From NCBI RefSeq assembly GCF_003993775.1, contig NZ_RJRZ01000013.1:1-64000 (forward strand): 64,000 bases of DNA, in the 5' to 3' direction. The notes under the pieces were generated by a model. The model searched no databases and was not told where the DNA came from. It saw only the letters and a list, made by a program, of their open reading frames with translations. This document shows positions 56,613 to 64,000 of this stretch, piece after piece. The stretch comes from Frigidibacter oleivorans. GTDB lineage: Bacteria > Pseudomonadota > Alphaproteobacteria > Rhodobacterales > Rhodobacteraceae. Position numbers and translations under genes: made by a program. Every line of letters begins with the position of its first letter. The first letter of the stretch is position 1.

Positions 56613-57596
56613 TCAGCCGCGCGGCGCCGCCGCCCGGCGCAGGCGGTCGTTGATGGCGCGACCGAGCCCGCGTTCGGGCACCGGCGACACCGCGATCCGG
56701 CCGCCGTTGCCGGCCAGCGCATCGGCCTCGCGCAGGTAGTGGAACAGGTTCGCCGCCGCCTCGACCAGATCGCCCGCAGGCGAGAGGTTCAGCGCCGCGC
56801 CCGCCGCCTGCGGCCCGAAGCCCAGCCAGATCTCGTCCTTCCCGGCCTCTGTCGCCTCCAGCCGCACGGCCGCGCCGGGCGCGTAATGCGAGGCGAGCTG
56901 TCCGGGGGCGGAGGGCCTGGCGGCATCGCCGCCGCCATTGTCCCCGCTGGCGAGCGGCTGGCCGAGCGCCGCCTCCAGCGCCTCGGCCGGCAGGCCGCCG
57001 GGGCGCAGCAGCCTCGCGGGACCGTCGAGGCCGAGGATGGTGCTTTCCACCCCCACCGCGCAGTCGCCGCCATCGACCACCGCCGCGATGCGCCCCGCCA
57101 GCCCCGCCATGACATGCGCCGCCCGCGTCGGGCTGACCCGGCCCGAGGGATTGGCCGAGGGCGCGGCCAGCGGGCCGCCGAAGACCGCGAGCAGCGCCCG
57201 CGCCACCGGATGTTCCGGCACCCGCACCGCGACCGTCGGCAGCCCCGCCGTCACCAGCGGCGACAGTCCCGCGCCTTCGGCCAGCGGCAGCACCAGCGTC
57301 AGGGGGCCGGGCCAGAAGGCCCCGGCCAGACGCTCGGCCCGGTCGTCGAAGCGCGCGATCCGCCGCGCCGCCGCCAGATCGGCGACATGGACGATCAGCG
57401 GGTTGAACCGGGGCCGGCCCTTCGCCTCGAAGATCCGGGCGCAGGCCAGATCCGACCGCGCGTCGCCGCCCAGGCCATAGACCGTCTCGGTCGGGAAGGC
57501 GACCAGCGCGCCGGCGGCCAGCTGCCGCGCGGCCTCGGCCAGCCCCTCGGGCGTGGGCGGCAGCAGGCGGGTATCGTCCGGGTTCGGCGGGATCAT
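56613..57596 (-). CDS. L-threonylcarbamoyladenylate synthase (Sua5 type)
   Basis: 327 residues with a YrdC domain (ALVAFPTETVYGLGGDARSD, KGRPRFNPLIVHVAD, SANPSGRVSPTRAAHVM) and a Sua5 C-terminal domain after a linker (APGQLASHYAPGAAVRLEA). Makes the threonylcarbamoyl-AMP used for tRNA t6A37. Convergent with the EEP-fold gene, one base between stops. Confidence 0.93.
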   Translation of the reverse strand: MIPPNPDDTRLLPPTPEGLAEAARQLAAGALVAFPTETVYGLGGDARSDLACARIFEAKGRPRFNPLIVHVADLAAARRIARFDDRAERLAGAFWPGPLTLVLPLAEGAGLSPLVTAGLPTVAVRVPEHPVARALLAVFGGPLAAPSANPSGRVSPTRAAHVMAGLAGRIAAVVDGGDCAVGVESTILGLDGPARLLRPGGLPAEALEAALGQPLASGDNGGGDAARPSAPGQLASHYAPGAAVRLEATEAGKDEIWLGFGPQAAGAALNLSPAGDLVEAAANLFHYLREADALAGNGGRIAVSPVPERGLGRAINDRLRRAAAPRG

Positions 57597-57742
57597 GACG
57601 CAGCGTAAAAGTTTGAGGGTCCCCGGCGGTGAGCTAGGGTCCGGGCCGTTGTGACATACGCCCCGTGTCCTGTCTTGCCAAGCGCCGGCCCCGCGGCCCG
57701 CGCGGCCGGGCGACCGGGCCGCCGTGCCATCGGGAGGACATC

Positions 57743-59434
57743 ATGGCTTATCGCGCGCCGCTGGCCGAATTCCGCTTCATCCTGGATCAGGTGGTGCCGC
57801 TGGCGCCCGTGGCCGCGACCGACCGCTTCGCCGAGGCGACGGGCGAGACCGTCGAGGCGATCCTGACCGAGGCCGCGCGGATGTGCGACGAGGTCATGGC
57901 CCCCCTGCAGCGGGCGGGCGACCTGCATCCGGCCCGGCTGGAGAACGGCGTGGTGCGGGCCTCGCCGGGCTTCGCCGAGGGCTATCGCGCCATCGCCGAG
58001 GGCGGCTGGGTCGGGCTGGCCGCCGATCCGGCGCAGGGCGGCATGGGCCTGCCGCAGACGCTGAACGTGGCGGTGAACGACATGATGTCGGGCGCCTGCC
58101 TCGCGCTGCAGCTGAACCCGCTGCTGACCCAGGGCCAGATCGAGGCGCTGGAACATCATGCCTCGCCCGAGCTGCAGGCGCTGTATCTGCCGAAGCTGAT
58201 CTCGGGCGAATGGTCGGGGACGATGAACCTGACCGAACCGCAGGCGGGGTCCGATGTCGGCGCGCTGCGGACCCGGGCGGAACCCAAGGGCGACGGCACC
58301 TATGCCGTGACCGGGCAGAAGATCTTCATCAGCTGGGGCGACAGCGACGTCACCGCCAATGTCTGCCATCTGGTGCTGGCGCGGCTGCCGGATGCCGCGC
58401 CGGGAACGAAGGGCATCAGCCTGTTCATGGTGCCGAAATACCTGCCCGACGCACAGGGCCGGCCGGGGCAGGCGAATGCGCTGAAGGTCGTCAGCCTCGA
58501 ACACAAGATGGGCCTGCACGGCTCGCCCACCTGCGTGATGGCCTTCGAGGGCGCGACCGGCTGGCTGGTGGGCGAGCCGAACAAGGGCATGGCGGCGATG
58601 TTCACGATGATGAACAACGCGCGGCTGGCCGTGGGCGTGCAGGGCATCGGCGTGGCCGAGGCCGCCTACCAGAAGGCGCTGGCCTATGCCGCCGACCGCC
58701 GGCAGATGGGGCCGATCCTCGACCATGCGGATGTGCGGCGGATGCTGGCGGGGATGAAGGCCGACATCTTCGCCGCGCGCTGCATCGCGCTGTCCTGCGC
58801 GGTGGCCACCGACCTGGCCCGCGCCACGGATGACGGCGATTGCGCCGCGCGCGCCGCCTTCCTGACCCCCATCGCCAAGGCCTTCGGGACCGATGTCGGC
58901 ATGGCGGTGTCGGACACCGGGGTGCAGGTTCACGGCGGCATGGGCTTCGTCGAGGAGACCGGTGCCGCGCAGTTCTATCGCGACGTGCGGGTGACGGCGA
59001 TCTACGAAGGCACCAACGGCATCCAGGCGATGGATCTGGTGGGTCGCAAGATGATGGACGAGGGGCGCGCCGCCTTCCGGCTGCTGCAGGAGGTGCAGGA
59101 CGAGGCCGCCGCCGCCCGCGCCCGGCTGCCCGACCTGGCCGGCGATGTCTGGGCCGCGACCGAGACGCTGCGCGAGGCGACCGAGGCGCTGCTGCGCACG
59201 GCGCCGCAGGACCGCTTCGCCGGTGCCGTGCCCTATCTGCGGGCCTTCGCCCGGGTGCTGGGCGGGCATTTCCACCTGAAGGCGGCGCTGGCCGAAGGTG
59301 CGGCAGGTCCGCGCGGTGCGCTGGCCCGCGTCTATATCCGCCGCCTTCTGCCGCAACATTCGGCACTGCTGGCCGAGGCGGCAGCGGGGGCGGACGATCT
59401 CTATGCCCTTTCCGGCGAGGATCTGGCAGCCTGA
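57743..59434 (+). CDS. Acyl-CoA dehydrogenase, DmdC-like
   Basis: 563-residue acyl-CoA dehydrogenase with the extra C-terminal domain seen in the DmdC/AidB-related group. FAD and substrate motifs: MNLTEPQAGSDVGALRTRAE, KIFISWGDSDVTANVCHLVL, MMNNARLAVGVQGIGVAEAA, and the catalytic Glu in AIYEGTNGIQAMDLVGRK. The nearest known reaction is 3-methylthiopropanoyl-CoA oxidation in DMSP demethylation, but many relatives act on other acyl-CoAs and no dmdA/B/D is here. ATG 57743 with GGGAGG upstream. Followed after 4 bp by an MBL-fold hydrolase. Confidence 0.85.
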   Translation: MAYRAPLAEFRFILDQVVPLAPVAATDRFAEATGETVEAILTEAARMCDEVMAPLQRAGDLHPARLENGVVRASPGFAEGYRAIAEGGWVGLAADPAQGGMGLPQTLNVAVNDMMSGACLALQLNPLLTQGQIEALEHHASPELQALYLPKLISGEWSGTMNLTEPQAGSDVGALRTRAEPKGDGTYAVTGQKIFISWGDSDVTANVCHLVLARLPDAAPGTKGISLFMVPKYLPDAQGRPGQANALKVVSLEHKMGLHGSPTCVMAFEGATGWLVGEPNKGMAAMFTMMNNARLAVGVQGIGVAEAAYQKALAYAADRRQMGPILDHADVRRMLAGMKADIFAARCIALSCAVATDLARATDDGDCAARAAFLTPIAKAFGTDVGMAVSDTGVQVHGGMGFVEETGAAQFYRDVRVTAIYEGTNGIQAMDLVGRKMMDEGRAAFRLLQEVQDEAAAARARLPDLAGDVWAATETLREATEALLRTAPQDRFAGAVPYLRAFARVLGGHFHLKAALAEGAAGPRGALARVYIRRLLPQHSALLAEAAAGADDLYALSGEDLAA

Positions 59435-59438
59435 GGCC

Positions 59439-60509
59439 ATGACCCTGACCGCACCCGTCCCCGCCGCCCGCACCGCCGCCGCGCCCTTCGCCATCCGCAG
59501 CCCTTGGCCGGCGCCGCCCGAACCCGGCGCCGCGACCGAGGTGGCGCCCGGCGTGCTGTGGCTGCGCCTGCCGCTGCCGATGAAGCTCGACCACGTCAAC
59601 TGCTTCGCGCTGGACGAGGGCGACGGCTGGACGCTGGTCGATGCCGGAATGGATACTGCCCGGTCGCGGGACGAGTGGGAGGCGATCCTGAGCGGCCCCC
59701 TGCGCGGCCGGCCGGTGCGGCAGATGGTCGTCACCCACTACCACCCCGATCACATGGGTCTTGCCGGCTGGTTCATGGCGCGGGGCGCGGACCTTGTCAC
59801 CACGCGCACCAGCTGGCTGATGGCGCGGATGCTGGTGCTGGACGAACAGGACCGCCCGGTGCCCGAGACGCTGGCCTTCTGGCGCGCGGCGGGGATGCCG
59901 GCCGAGATGCTGGCGGCCCGGGCGCAGGAGCGCCCCTACAATTTCGCCGACACGGTGCATGCCCTGCCGCTCGGCTATACCCGCGTGGCCGAGGGCGCGG
60001 TGCTGCGCATGGGCGGGCGGCGCTGGATCGTGCGCTGCGGCGACGGTCACGCCCCCGAACATGCGACATTCTGGAGCCTCGACGACGACCTGGTGCTGGG
60101 CGGCGACCAGCTGCTGCCGTCGATTTCCGCCAATCTGGGGGTCTACGCGACCGAGCCCGACGCCGATCCGGTGGCGGACTGGCTGGCCTCCTGCCGCCGC
60201 TTCGCCAGCGTGGCCGAGGACCGGCATCTGGTGCTGCCGGGGCACAAGCTGCCCTTCACCGGGCTGCCGGTGCGGATCGGGCAGATGATCGACAACCACC
60301 TGTCGGCGCTCGACCGGCTGCTGGCGCATCTGGACCGGCCGCGCAGCGCCTGCGACTGCTTCCCGCCGCTGTTCCGGCGGGAGATCGGCCCCGCCGAATT
60401 CGGGCTGGCGATGGTCGAGGCGGTCGCGCATCTGAACCACCTGCTGCACCAGGGCCGGATCCGGCGCAGCCTGACCGAGGGCGGCGTCTGGCTGTGGTCC
60501 CGGACCTGA
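59439..60509 (+). CDS. MBL-fold metallo-hydrolase
   Basis: 356 residues. Metal-binding motif VVTHYHPDHMGLAGWFMARG, later His in CGDGHAPEHATFW, Asp in LVLGGDQLLPSISANLG and His in LVLPGHKLPFTGLP, with a C-terminal helical domain of about 90 residues. Resembles the LACTB2/glyoxalase-II-like hydrolases often found beside acyl-CoA dehydrogenases. Gap of 4 bp to the upstream gene indicates co-translation. Substrate unknown, a thioester is plausible. Confidence 0.82.
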   Translation: MTLTAPVPAARTAAAPFAIRSPWPAPPEPGAATEVAPGVLWLRLPLPMKLDHVNCFALDEGDGWTLVDAGMDTARSRDEWEAILSGPLRGRPVRQMVVTHYHPDHMGLAGWFMARGADLVTTRTSWLMARMLVLDEQDRPVPETLAFWRAAGMPAEMLAARAQERPYNFADTVHALPLGYTRVAEGAVLRMGGRRWIVRCGDGHAPEHATFWSLDDDLVLGGDQLLPSISANLGVYATEPDADPVADWLASCRRFASVAEDRHLVLPGHKLPFTGLPVRIGQMIDNHLSALDRLLAHLDRPRSACDCFPPLFRREIGPAEFGLAMVEAVAHLNHLLHQGRIRRSLTEGGVWLWSRT

Positions 60510-60633
60510 GCGGGCCGCGGCAAAGCTGCCGCAGGTCCGGCAGGCGTGACGGCCAAGGGGCTGACACCCCGCAATGATTCGGGTATGGCGGGTGCAGGAA
60601 ACATCCGCAGCACACTTTGCACGAGGGCGCGAC

Positions 60634-60768
60634 ATGGCCGAGCACAAGCCGGGCAGCATGGACATCACCACCCAGGAAAAGACCTTCGCGGGTTTCATGC
60701 GGCTGACGACATGGGCGGCGGTCCTGATCGTCGTCTCGCTGATCTTCCTCGCGCTGACCAACGGCTGA
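60634..60768 (+). CDS. aa3-type cytochrome c oxidase subunit IV
   Basis: 44 residues: MAEHKPGSMDITTQEKTFAG, then one membrane helix (WAAVLIVVSLIFLAL) and TNG. This single-span subunit is found in alphaproteobacterial aa3 oxidases such as that of Paracoccus. ATG 60634 with GAGGG upstream decides the start. The remaining oxidase genes are not in the window. Confidence 0.85.
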   Translation: MAEHKPGSMDITTQEKTFAGFMRLTTWAAVLIVVSLIFLALTNG

Positions 60769-60839
60769 GGACTCCTTCCCCTGCCGGTGCCCGTGCCGGG
60801 CGCCGGGCCGTCCCCCTCCTCCCAGACAGCGGACCTCAC

Positions 60840-61517
60840 ATGCGCCCCATCCTTGCCGCGATCGCCCTGCCGGTCGTCCTTGCCGCCTGCGGCGCCGACA
60901 ACAAATGGGCCAGCGACGCCGATGTGGCGCGGGCCGCCTATGTCAGCCCGGAACCGCCGTCGCTGACGCTCTATACCGCGATCCGGGTCAGCAGCGGCGA
61001 AGGCGGCCACAGCGCGCTGATGGTGAATTCGGGCCAGCGGGTGATGTTCGACCCCGCGGGAACCTGGTGGCACCGTACCGTGCCGGAACGGCATGACGTG
61101 CTGTATGGCATCACGCCGCAACTGCTGGACTTCTACCTCGACTACCACGCACGCGAGACCTACTACGTGCTGGAACAGAAGATCTACGTGACGCCCGAGG
61201 TGGCGGCGCTGGCGCTGGCCAAGGTGCAGGCGAACGGTCCGGTGGGCAAGGCGATGTGCGCGGCCAACACCTCGGACATCCTGAACGACCTGCCGGGATT
61301 CGAGAGGCTGCCGCAGACCCTGTTCCCCGCCCGGCTTGCCGCCGCCTTCGCCAAGCTGCCGGGGGTCGAACAGCGCCAGTACTGGGACAACGACGCCGAC
61401 GACAACCGCGGCCTGCTGGCGGACCAGGGCGGCACCGGCCGGTCGGACGGCACCTTCACCCGTATCGTCGAGGTTCCCCCCGGCGCGATCAGCGGCAAGA
61501 ACGGCGAGCTGCGCTGA
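60840..61517 (+). CDS. Uncharacterised lipoprotein
   Basis: 225 residues with a lipobox (VVLAAC, Cys19-20). Body: LTLYTAIRVSSGEGGHSALM, VMFDPAGTWWHRTVPERHDV, LLDFYLDYHARETYYVLEQK. The HSALM and YHARE segments look like a compact papain-like (NlpC/CHAP-type) arrangement, but I cannot confirm a catalytic Cys. Membrane-anchored. ATG 60840, 71 bp after the oxidase subunit. Confidence 0.75.
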   Translation: MRPILAAIALPVVLAACGADNKWASDADVARAAYVSPEPPSLTLYTAIRVSSGEGGHSALMVNSGQRVMFDPAGTWWHRTVPERHDVLYGITPQLLDFYLDYHARETYYVLEQKIYVTPEVAALALAKVQANGPVGKAMCAANTSDILNDLPGFERLPQTLFPARLAAAFAKLPGVEQRQYWDNDADDNRGLLADQGGTGRSDGTFTRIVEVPPGAISGKNGELR

Positions 61518-61520
61518 TCG

Positions 61521-61841
61521 TCAGATCAGCCACAGCGCCAGATACAGCACCACCGCCCCGGCCAGGATCGCCTGCAGCACGTTGCGCGTGACGATCCCCG
61601 CCGCCACCGTGGCGATCGCCGCGAGGATGCGGGCGGCATCCGGCTGGCCCCCGGTCGCCACCGGCCAGGCCACGGCGGGCGCGACCAGCGCGGGCAGCAC
61701 CGCGACGGCGGTATAGCGCAGGTGGCGCAGCGCCCATTCCGGCATCTGCCGCCCCCCGATCATGCCGAGGAAGGAAAAGCGCAGCAGGAAGGTGCCGATC
61801 CCCAGCCCGAGGATCACCATCCAGATCGTCAGGTCGCTCAT
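61521..61841 (-). CDS. azlD: AzlD-family membrane protein
   Basis: 106 residues with four hydrophobic stretches (MVILGLGIGTFLLRFSFLGM, YTAVAVLPALVAPAVAW, AAIATVAAGIV, LQAILAGAVVLYLALWLI). Partner of AzlC in branched-chain amino acid export. ATG 61841 with GGAGG upstream, overlapping the azlC stop by 4 bp (ATGA). Confidence 0.88.
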   Translation of the reverse strand: MSDLTIWMVILGLGIGTFLLRFSFLGMIGGRQMPEWALRHLRYTAVAVLPALVAPAVAWPVATGGQPDAARILAAIATVAAGIVTRNVLQAILAGAVVLYLALWLI

Positions 61842-62572
61842 CGCGCCTCCTCCGGCCCGCGCCGCAGCTTGTGCCGCGACAGCCACAGTTCCGCCTGCGC
61901 GCCCGCCATCATCGCCAGCGCCGAGGCGGCCAGCAGCCCGGTATTGTGCGGCATCCATGCCAGCGCCAGCGAGGCCACGACCGACATCGTCGCCGCGGCG
62001 AGATGCGGCAGGGTCCGCAGCATCGGCGCCACCATCGCCAGGAAGGTGATGGGCACCGCGAAGTCGAGCGCGAGCCAGGGCGGGATCGCGGCGCCTACCG
62101 TCGCGCCCAGCCAGGTCGCGCCATACCAGACCGGCGCGATCACGGTCATCGTGCCGAAGAAATAGGCCAGCTTGTCGGGCAGGCTCGCCGCGGGGCGCTT
62201 GTCATATTCGACCGAGGCCAGCGCATAGGCCTGGTCGATCAGCAGATAGGCGACCAGCGCCCGCTGCCAGGTCGGGGCCTGCCCCAGATGCGGCGTCAGC
62301 GAGGCCGAGTACATCGCCATCCGCAGGTTCACGGCCAGCGCCGTGGCAAGGACGATCAGCGCCGGCGCATTGTCGGCGATCATCTGCGCCGCCGCGAATT
62401 GCGACGAGCCGGCGATCACCAGAATGGTCATCGCCATGGTCTGGTACAGGTCCAGCCCCGCCTCCTGCGCCACGACGCCGAACAGCAGCCCGAAGGGCGC
62501 GACCATCAGGATGAAGGGCAGGGCCTCACGCAGGCCGCGCCGGAAGGTCGGACGATGGAGAAGGGAGGGCAT
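61838..62572 (-). CDS. azlC: AzlC-family branched-chain amino acid exporter subunit
   Basis: 244 residues, five to six membrane spans: REALPFILMVAPFGLLFGVV, AMTILVIAGSSQFAAAQMIA (the GSSQFA motif of the family), LRMAMYSASLTPHL, and KLAYFFGTMTVIAPVWYGAT. Acts with AzlD. Convergent to nothing; divergent from mobA, which starts 126 bp to the right. Confidence 0.9.
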   Translation of the reverse strand: MPSLLHRPTFRRGLREALPFILMVAPFGLLFGVVAQEAGLDLYQTMAMTILVIAGSSQFAAAQMIADNAPALIVLATALAVNLRMAMYSASLTPHLGQAPTWQRALVAYLLIDQAYALASVEYDKRPAASLPDKLAYFFGTMTVIAPVWYGATWLGATVGAAIPPWLALDFAVPITFLAMVAPMLRTLPHLAAATMSVVASLALAWMPHNTGLLAASALAMMAGAQAELWLSRHKLRRGPEEAR

Positions 62573-62698
62573 GGCAGGCTCTGGACGCGCGGTGTGCCAA
62601 GTCATAGGCATGGGGAGGGTGCGGGCGCAAGGGCCGGCGGGCCGGTCTGACCGGCCCGGCCCGACGGGCAGCGCACCGGAATGCGGGCGGAGGCGGGG

Positions 62699-63346
62699 AT
62701 GCAGGGCCGGGCAGCGGGGCCGGGTCTGGGACCGGAGGGCGAAGGCGAATCCGGGCCGGTGGCGGGGGTGATCCTCGCCGGCGGCCTGTCGTCGCGGATG
62801 GGCGCGGACAAGGCACTGGCGATGCTGGGTGGGCAGCGGCTGCTGGACCGGGTCGCGCGGCGTCTGGCACCGCAGGTGGCCCGGATGGCGGTCAATACCA
62901 ACGCGCCGCTGACGGACCCCGGCCTGCCGGTCCTTCCCGATGCGCTGCCGCCGGGGGTGCCCGACCGGCCCGGCCCGCTGGCCGGGATCCTCGCCGCGCT
63001 CGACTGGGCGGCGGCCGAGGGTTTCGCGCGGGTGGTGACGGTGCCGGTGGACACGCCCTTCCTGCCTGCGGACCTCGTGGCGCGGCTGGCCGCCGCCGGC
63101 TGCCCCGCCATCGCGGAGAGCGGCGGTCGTACGCATCCGGCGGCGGGGCTGTGGCCGGTGAGGCTGGCCCCCGCGCTGCGGGCGGCGCTGGTCGCGGGGC
63201 AGCGCCGGGTAGCCCCCTGGGCCGAGGCGGCGGGGGCGGTGCGCGTGACGTTTGCGGGCGATCCCGACCCGTTCCTGAACCTCAACACGCCCGAGGACCT
63301 TGCCCGGGCCGAGGCGCTGCTGGCCGGGCAGGGGGCGGGGCGATGA
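62699..63346 (+). CDS. mobA: Molybdenum cofactor guanylyltransferase
   Basis: 215 residues. Nucleotidyltransferase signature VILAGGLSSRMGADKALAML, then the acidic metal site VVTVPVDTPFLPADLVARLA and FLNLNTPEDLARAEALL. Attaches GMP to molybdopterin for bis-MGD enzymes. ATG 62699 with GGAGG 5 nt upstream; ATG 62681 is the alternative. Overlaps the acetyltransferase by ATGA. Confidence 0.9.
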   Translation: MQGRAAGPGLGPEGEGESGPVAGVILAGGLSSRMGADKALAMLGGQRLLDRVARRLAPQVARMAVNTNAPLTDPGLPVLPDALPPGVPDRPGPLAGILAALDWAAAEGFARVVTVPVDTPFLPADLVARLAAAGCPAIAESGGRTHPAAGLWPVRLAPALRAALVAGQRRVAPWAEAAGAVRVTFAGDPDPFLNLNTPEDLARAEALLAGQGAGR

Positions 63347-63927
63347 CCGTCACCATCACCCGCGGCTTCGAGCCGTCGCTGCGGCCGGTGGCTGCGGGGC
63401 TCTACTGGCAGGCCTTCGGGGGCAAGCTCGGCCGGGTAATGCAGCCCGAGGCGCTGGCGCTGGCCCATGTCGCGCGGGTGATGCGGCCGGACCACGCCTT
63501 CGCGGCGCTCGACCCGGCGGGCCATCTGGTAGGGATTGCCGGGTTCCGCAGCCTGACCGCCAGCTTCGTCGGCGGCAGCACGGCGGACCTGCGCGACAGC
63601 TACGGGCGCCTCGGCGGCACGCTGCGGGGGCTGATGCTGTCGCTGCTGTCGCAGGATGTGGACAACGAACGCTTCCTCGTGGACGGGATCGCGGTGCGCG
63701 CCGACCGGCGGGGCGAGGGCATCGGCACCCGGCTGGTCGAGGCGCTGTGCGCCGAGGCGCAGGCGCGCGGCTATCGCCAGATCCGGCTGGACGTGGTGGG
63801 CGGCAATGTCCGGGCGCGGCAGCTGTATGAACGGGCGGGCTTCGCCACTGCGGCGCGCAGCCACAGCCGCGCCACCGCGGTGCTGTTCGGCTTCGACAGC
63901 GTCACCACGATGGTGCGGCCGCTGTAG
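63343..63927 (+). CDS. GNAT-family N-acetyltransferase
   Basis: 194 residues. The acetyl-CoA-binding motif A is FLVDGIAVRADRRGEGIGTR followed by LVEAL, with the motif B segment LDVVGGNVRARQLYERAGF. Substrate unknown. Start overlaps the mobA stop (ATGA), so co-translated with mobA. Confidence 0.88.
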   Translation: MTVTITRGFEPSLRPVAAGLYWQAFGGKLGRVMQPEALALAHVARVMRPDHAFAALDPAGHLVGIAGFRSLTASFVGGSTADLRDSYGRLGGTLRGLMLSLLSQDVDNERFLVDGIAVRADRRGEGIGTRLVEALCAEAQARGYRQIRLDVVGGNVRARQLYERAGFATAARSHSRATAVLFGFDSVTTMVRPL

Positions 63928-63947
63928 CGGCCGCCCGCCGCGGCCGG

Positions 63948-64000
63948 TCAGTTGGCCGGCGCGGTGTCGGGTGCGGTATCGGGCGCGGCTTCGGCGTCGC
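63948..64000 (-). CDS. C-terminal tail of a gene continuing beyond the window
   Basis: Minus-strand frame ending at a TGA (63950-63948): DAEAAPDTAPDTAPAN. Ala/Pro/Asp repeats of the sort found in linkers or tails of secreted proteins. Convergent with the GNAT gene. Too short to identify. Confidence 0.5.
   Translation of the reverse strand, partial: DAEAAPDTAPDTAPAN

Overview
The window reads as chromosome of a high-GC alphaproteobacterium, most likely a member of the Rhodobacteraceae. The coding sequence is strongly G/C-biased at third positions. Markers that fit the family are an aa3-type cytochrome oxidase subunit IV, IalB, an ohr/ohrR pair, a GbcAB glycine betaine oxygenase, a five-gene urtABCDE urea transporter, the serC-serA operon, and the rsfS-rlmH-gpmI-EnvC-like-ctpA-rppH block.

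Layout. 1-11.7 kb: the end of an FtsX/YbbP-type permease, a copper P1B-ATPase with a 20-bp promoter dyad, glycine betaine monooxygenase (gbcA/gbcB), a thiolase, CreA, two metallophosphoesterases, a lipid kinase and an ETHE1-like metallo-hydrolase. 11.9-14.8 kb: serC-serA, transcribed leftwards. 14.78-25.6 kb: a roughly 10.8-kb island of visibly lower GC, inserted in the 5' leader of serC. It is bounded by imperfect direct copies of that leader that share an identical 23-bp core, and it ends in a tyrosine integrase pseudogene. Its cargo is a polysaccharide cluster: three GT4-type glycosyltransferases, a CoF420-hydrogenase-beta-like iron-sulfur protein, a polysaccharide pyruvyl transferase and a Wzx-type flippase. 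Degenerate insertion sequences follow the cargo. 25.8-28 kb: an uncharacterised trio (epoxide-hydrolase-like enzyme, a tandemly duplicated protein, a CGNR-type protein). 28-38 kb: serB, thioesterase, asparaginase, ialB, rlmN, a DUF2945-type protein, a PQQ sugar dehydrogenase, a barrel-like secreted protein beside a small subtilase, ohr/ohrR, tRNA-Met and an L,D-transpeptidase. 38.4-44.1 kb: urtABCDE. 44.2-44.7 kb: a type II toxin-antitoxin pair. 44.7-52 kb: the rppH to rsfS block and an MscS channel. 52.3-54.5 kb: leuCD. 54.6-64 kb: a membrane protein, an EEP-fold protein, Sua5, a DmdC-like acyl-CoA dehydrogenase with a metallo-beta-lactamase-fold partner, cytochrome oxidase subunit IV, a lipoprotein, azlCD, mobA, a GNAT acetyltransferase and the tail of one more gene.

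The main anomaly is the island. The serC leader appears to have served as an attachment site. The copy next to serC keeps a complete leader hairpin and ribosome-binding site, while a second copy of its upstream half lies 10.8 kb away behind the integrase. Within the island a glycosyltransferase, a transposase and the integrase are each interrupted by one in-frame TAG. I saw no rRNA genes and no CRISPR array.
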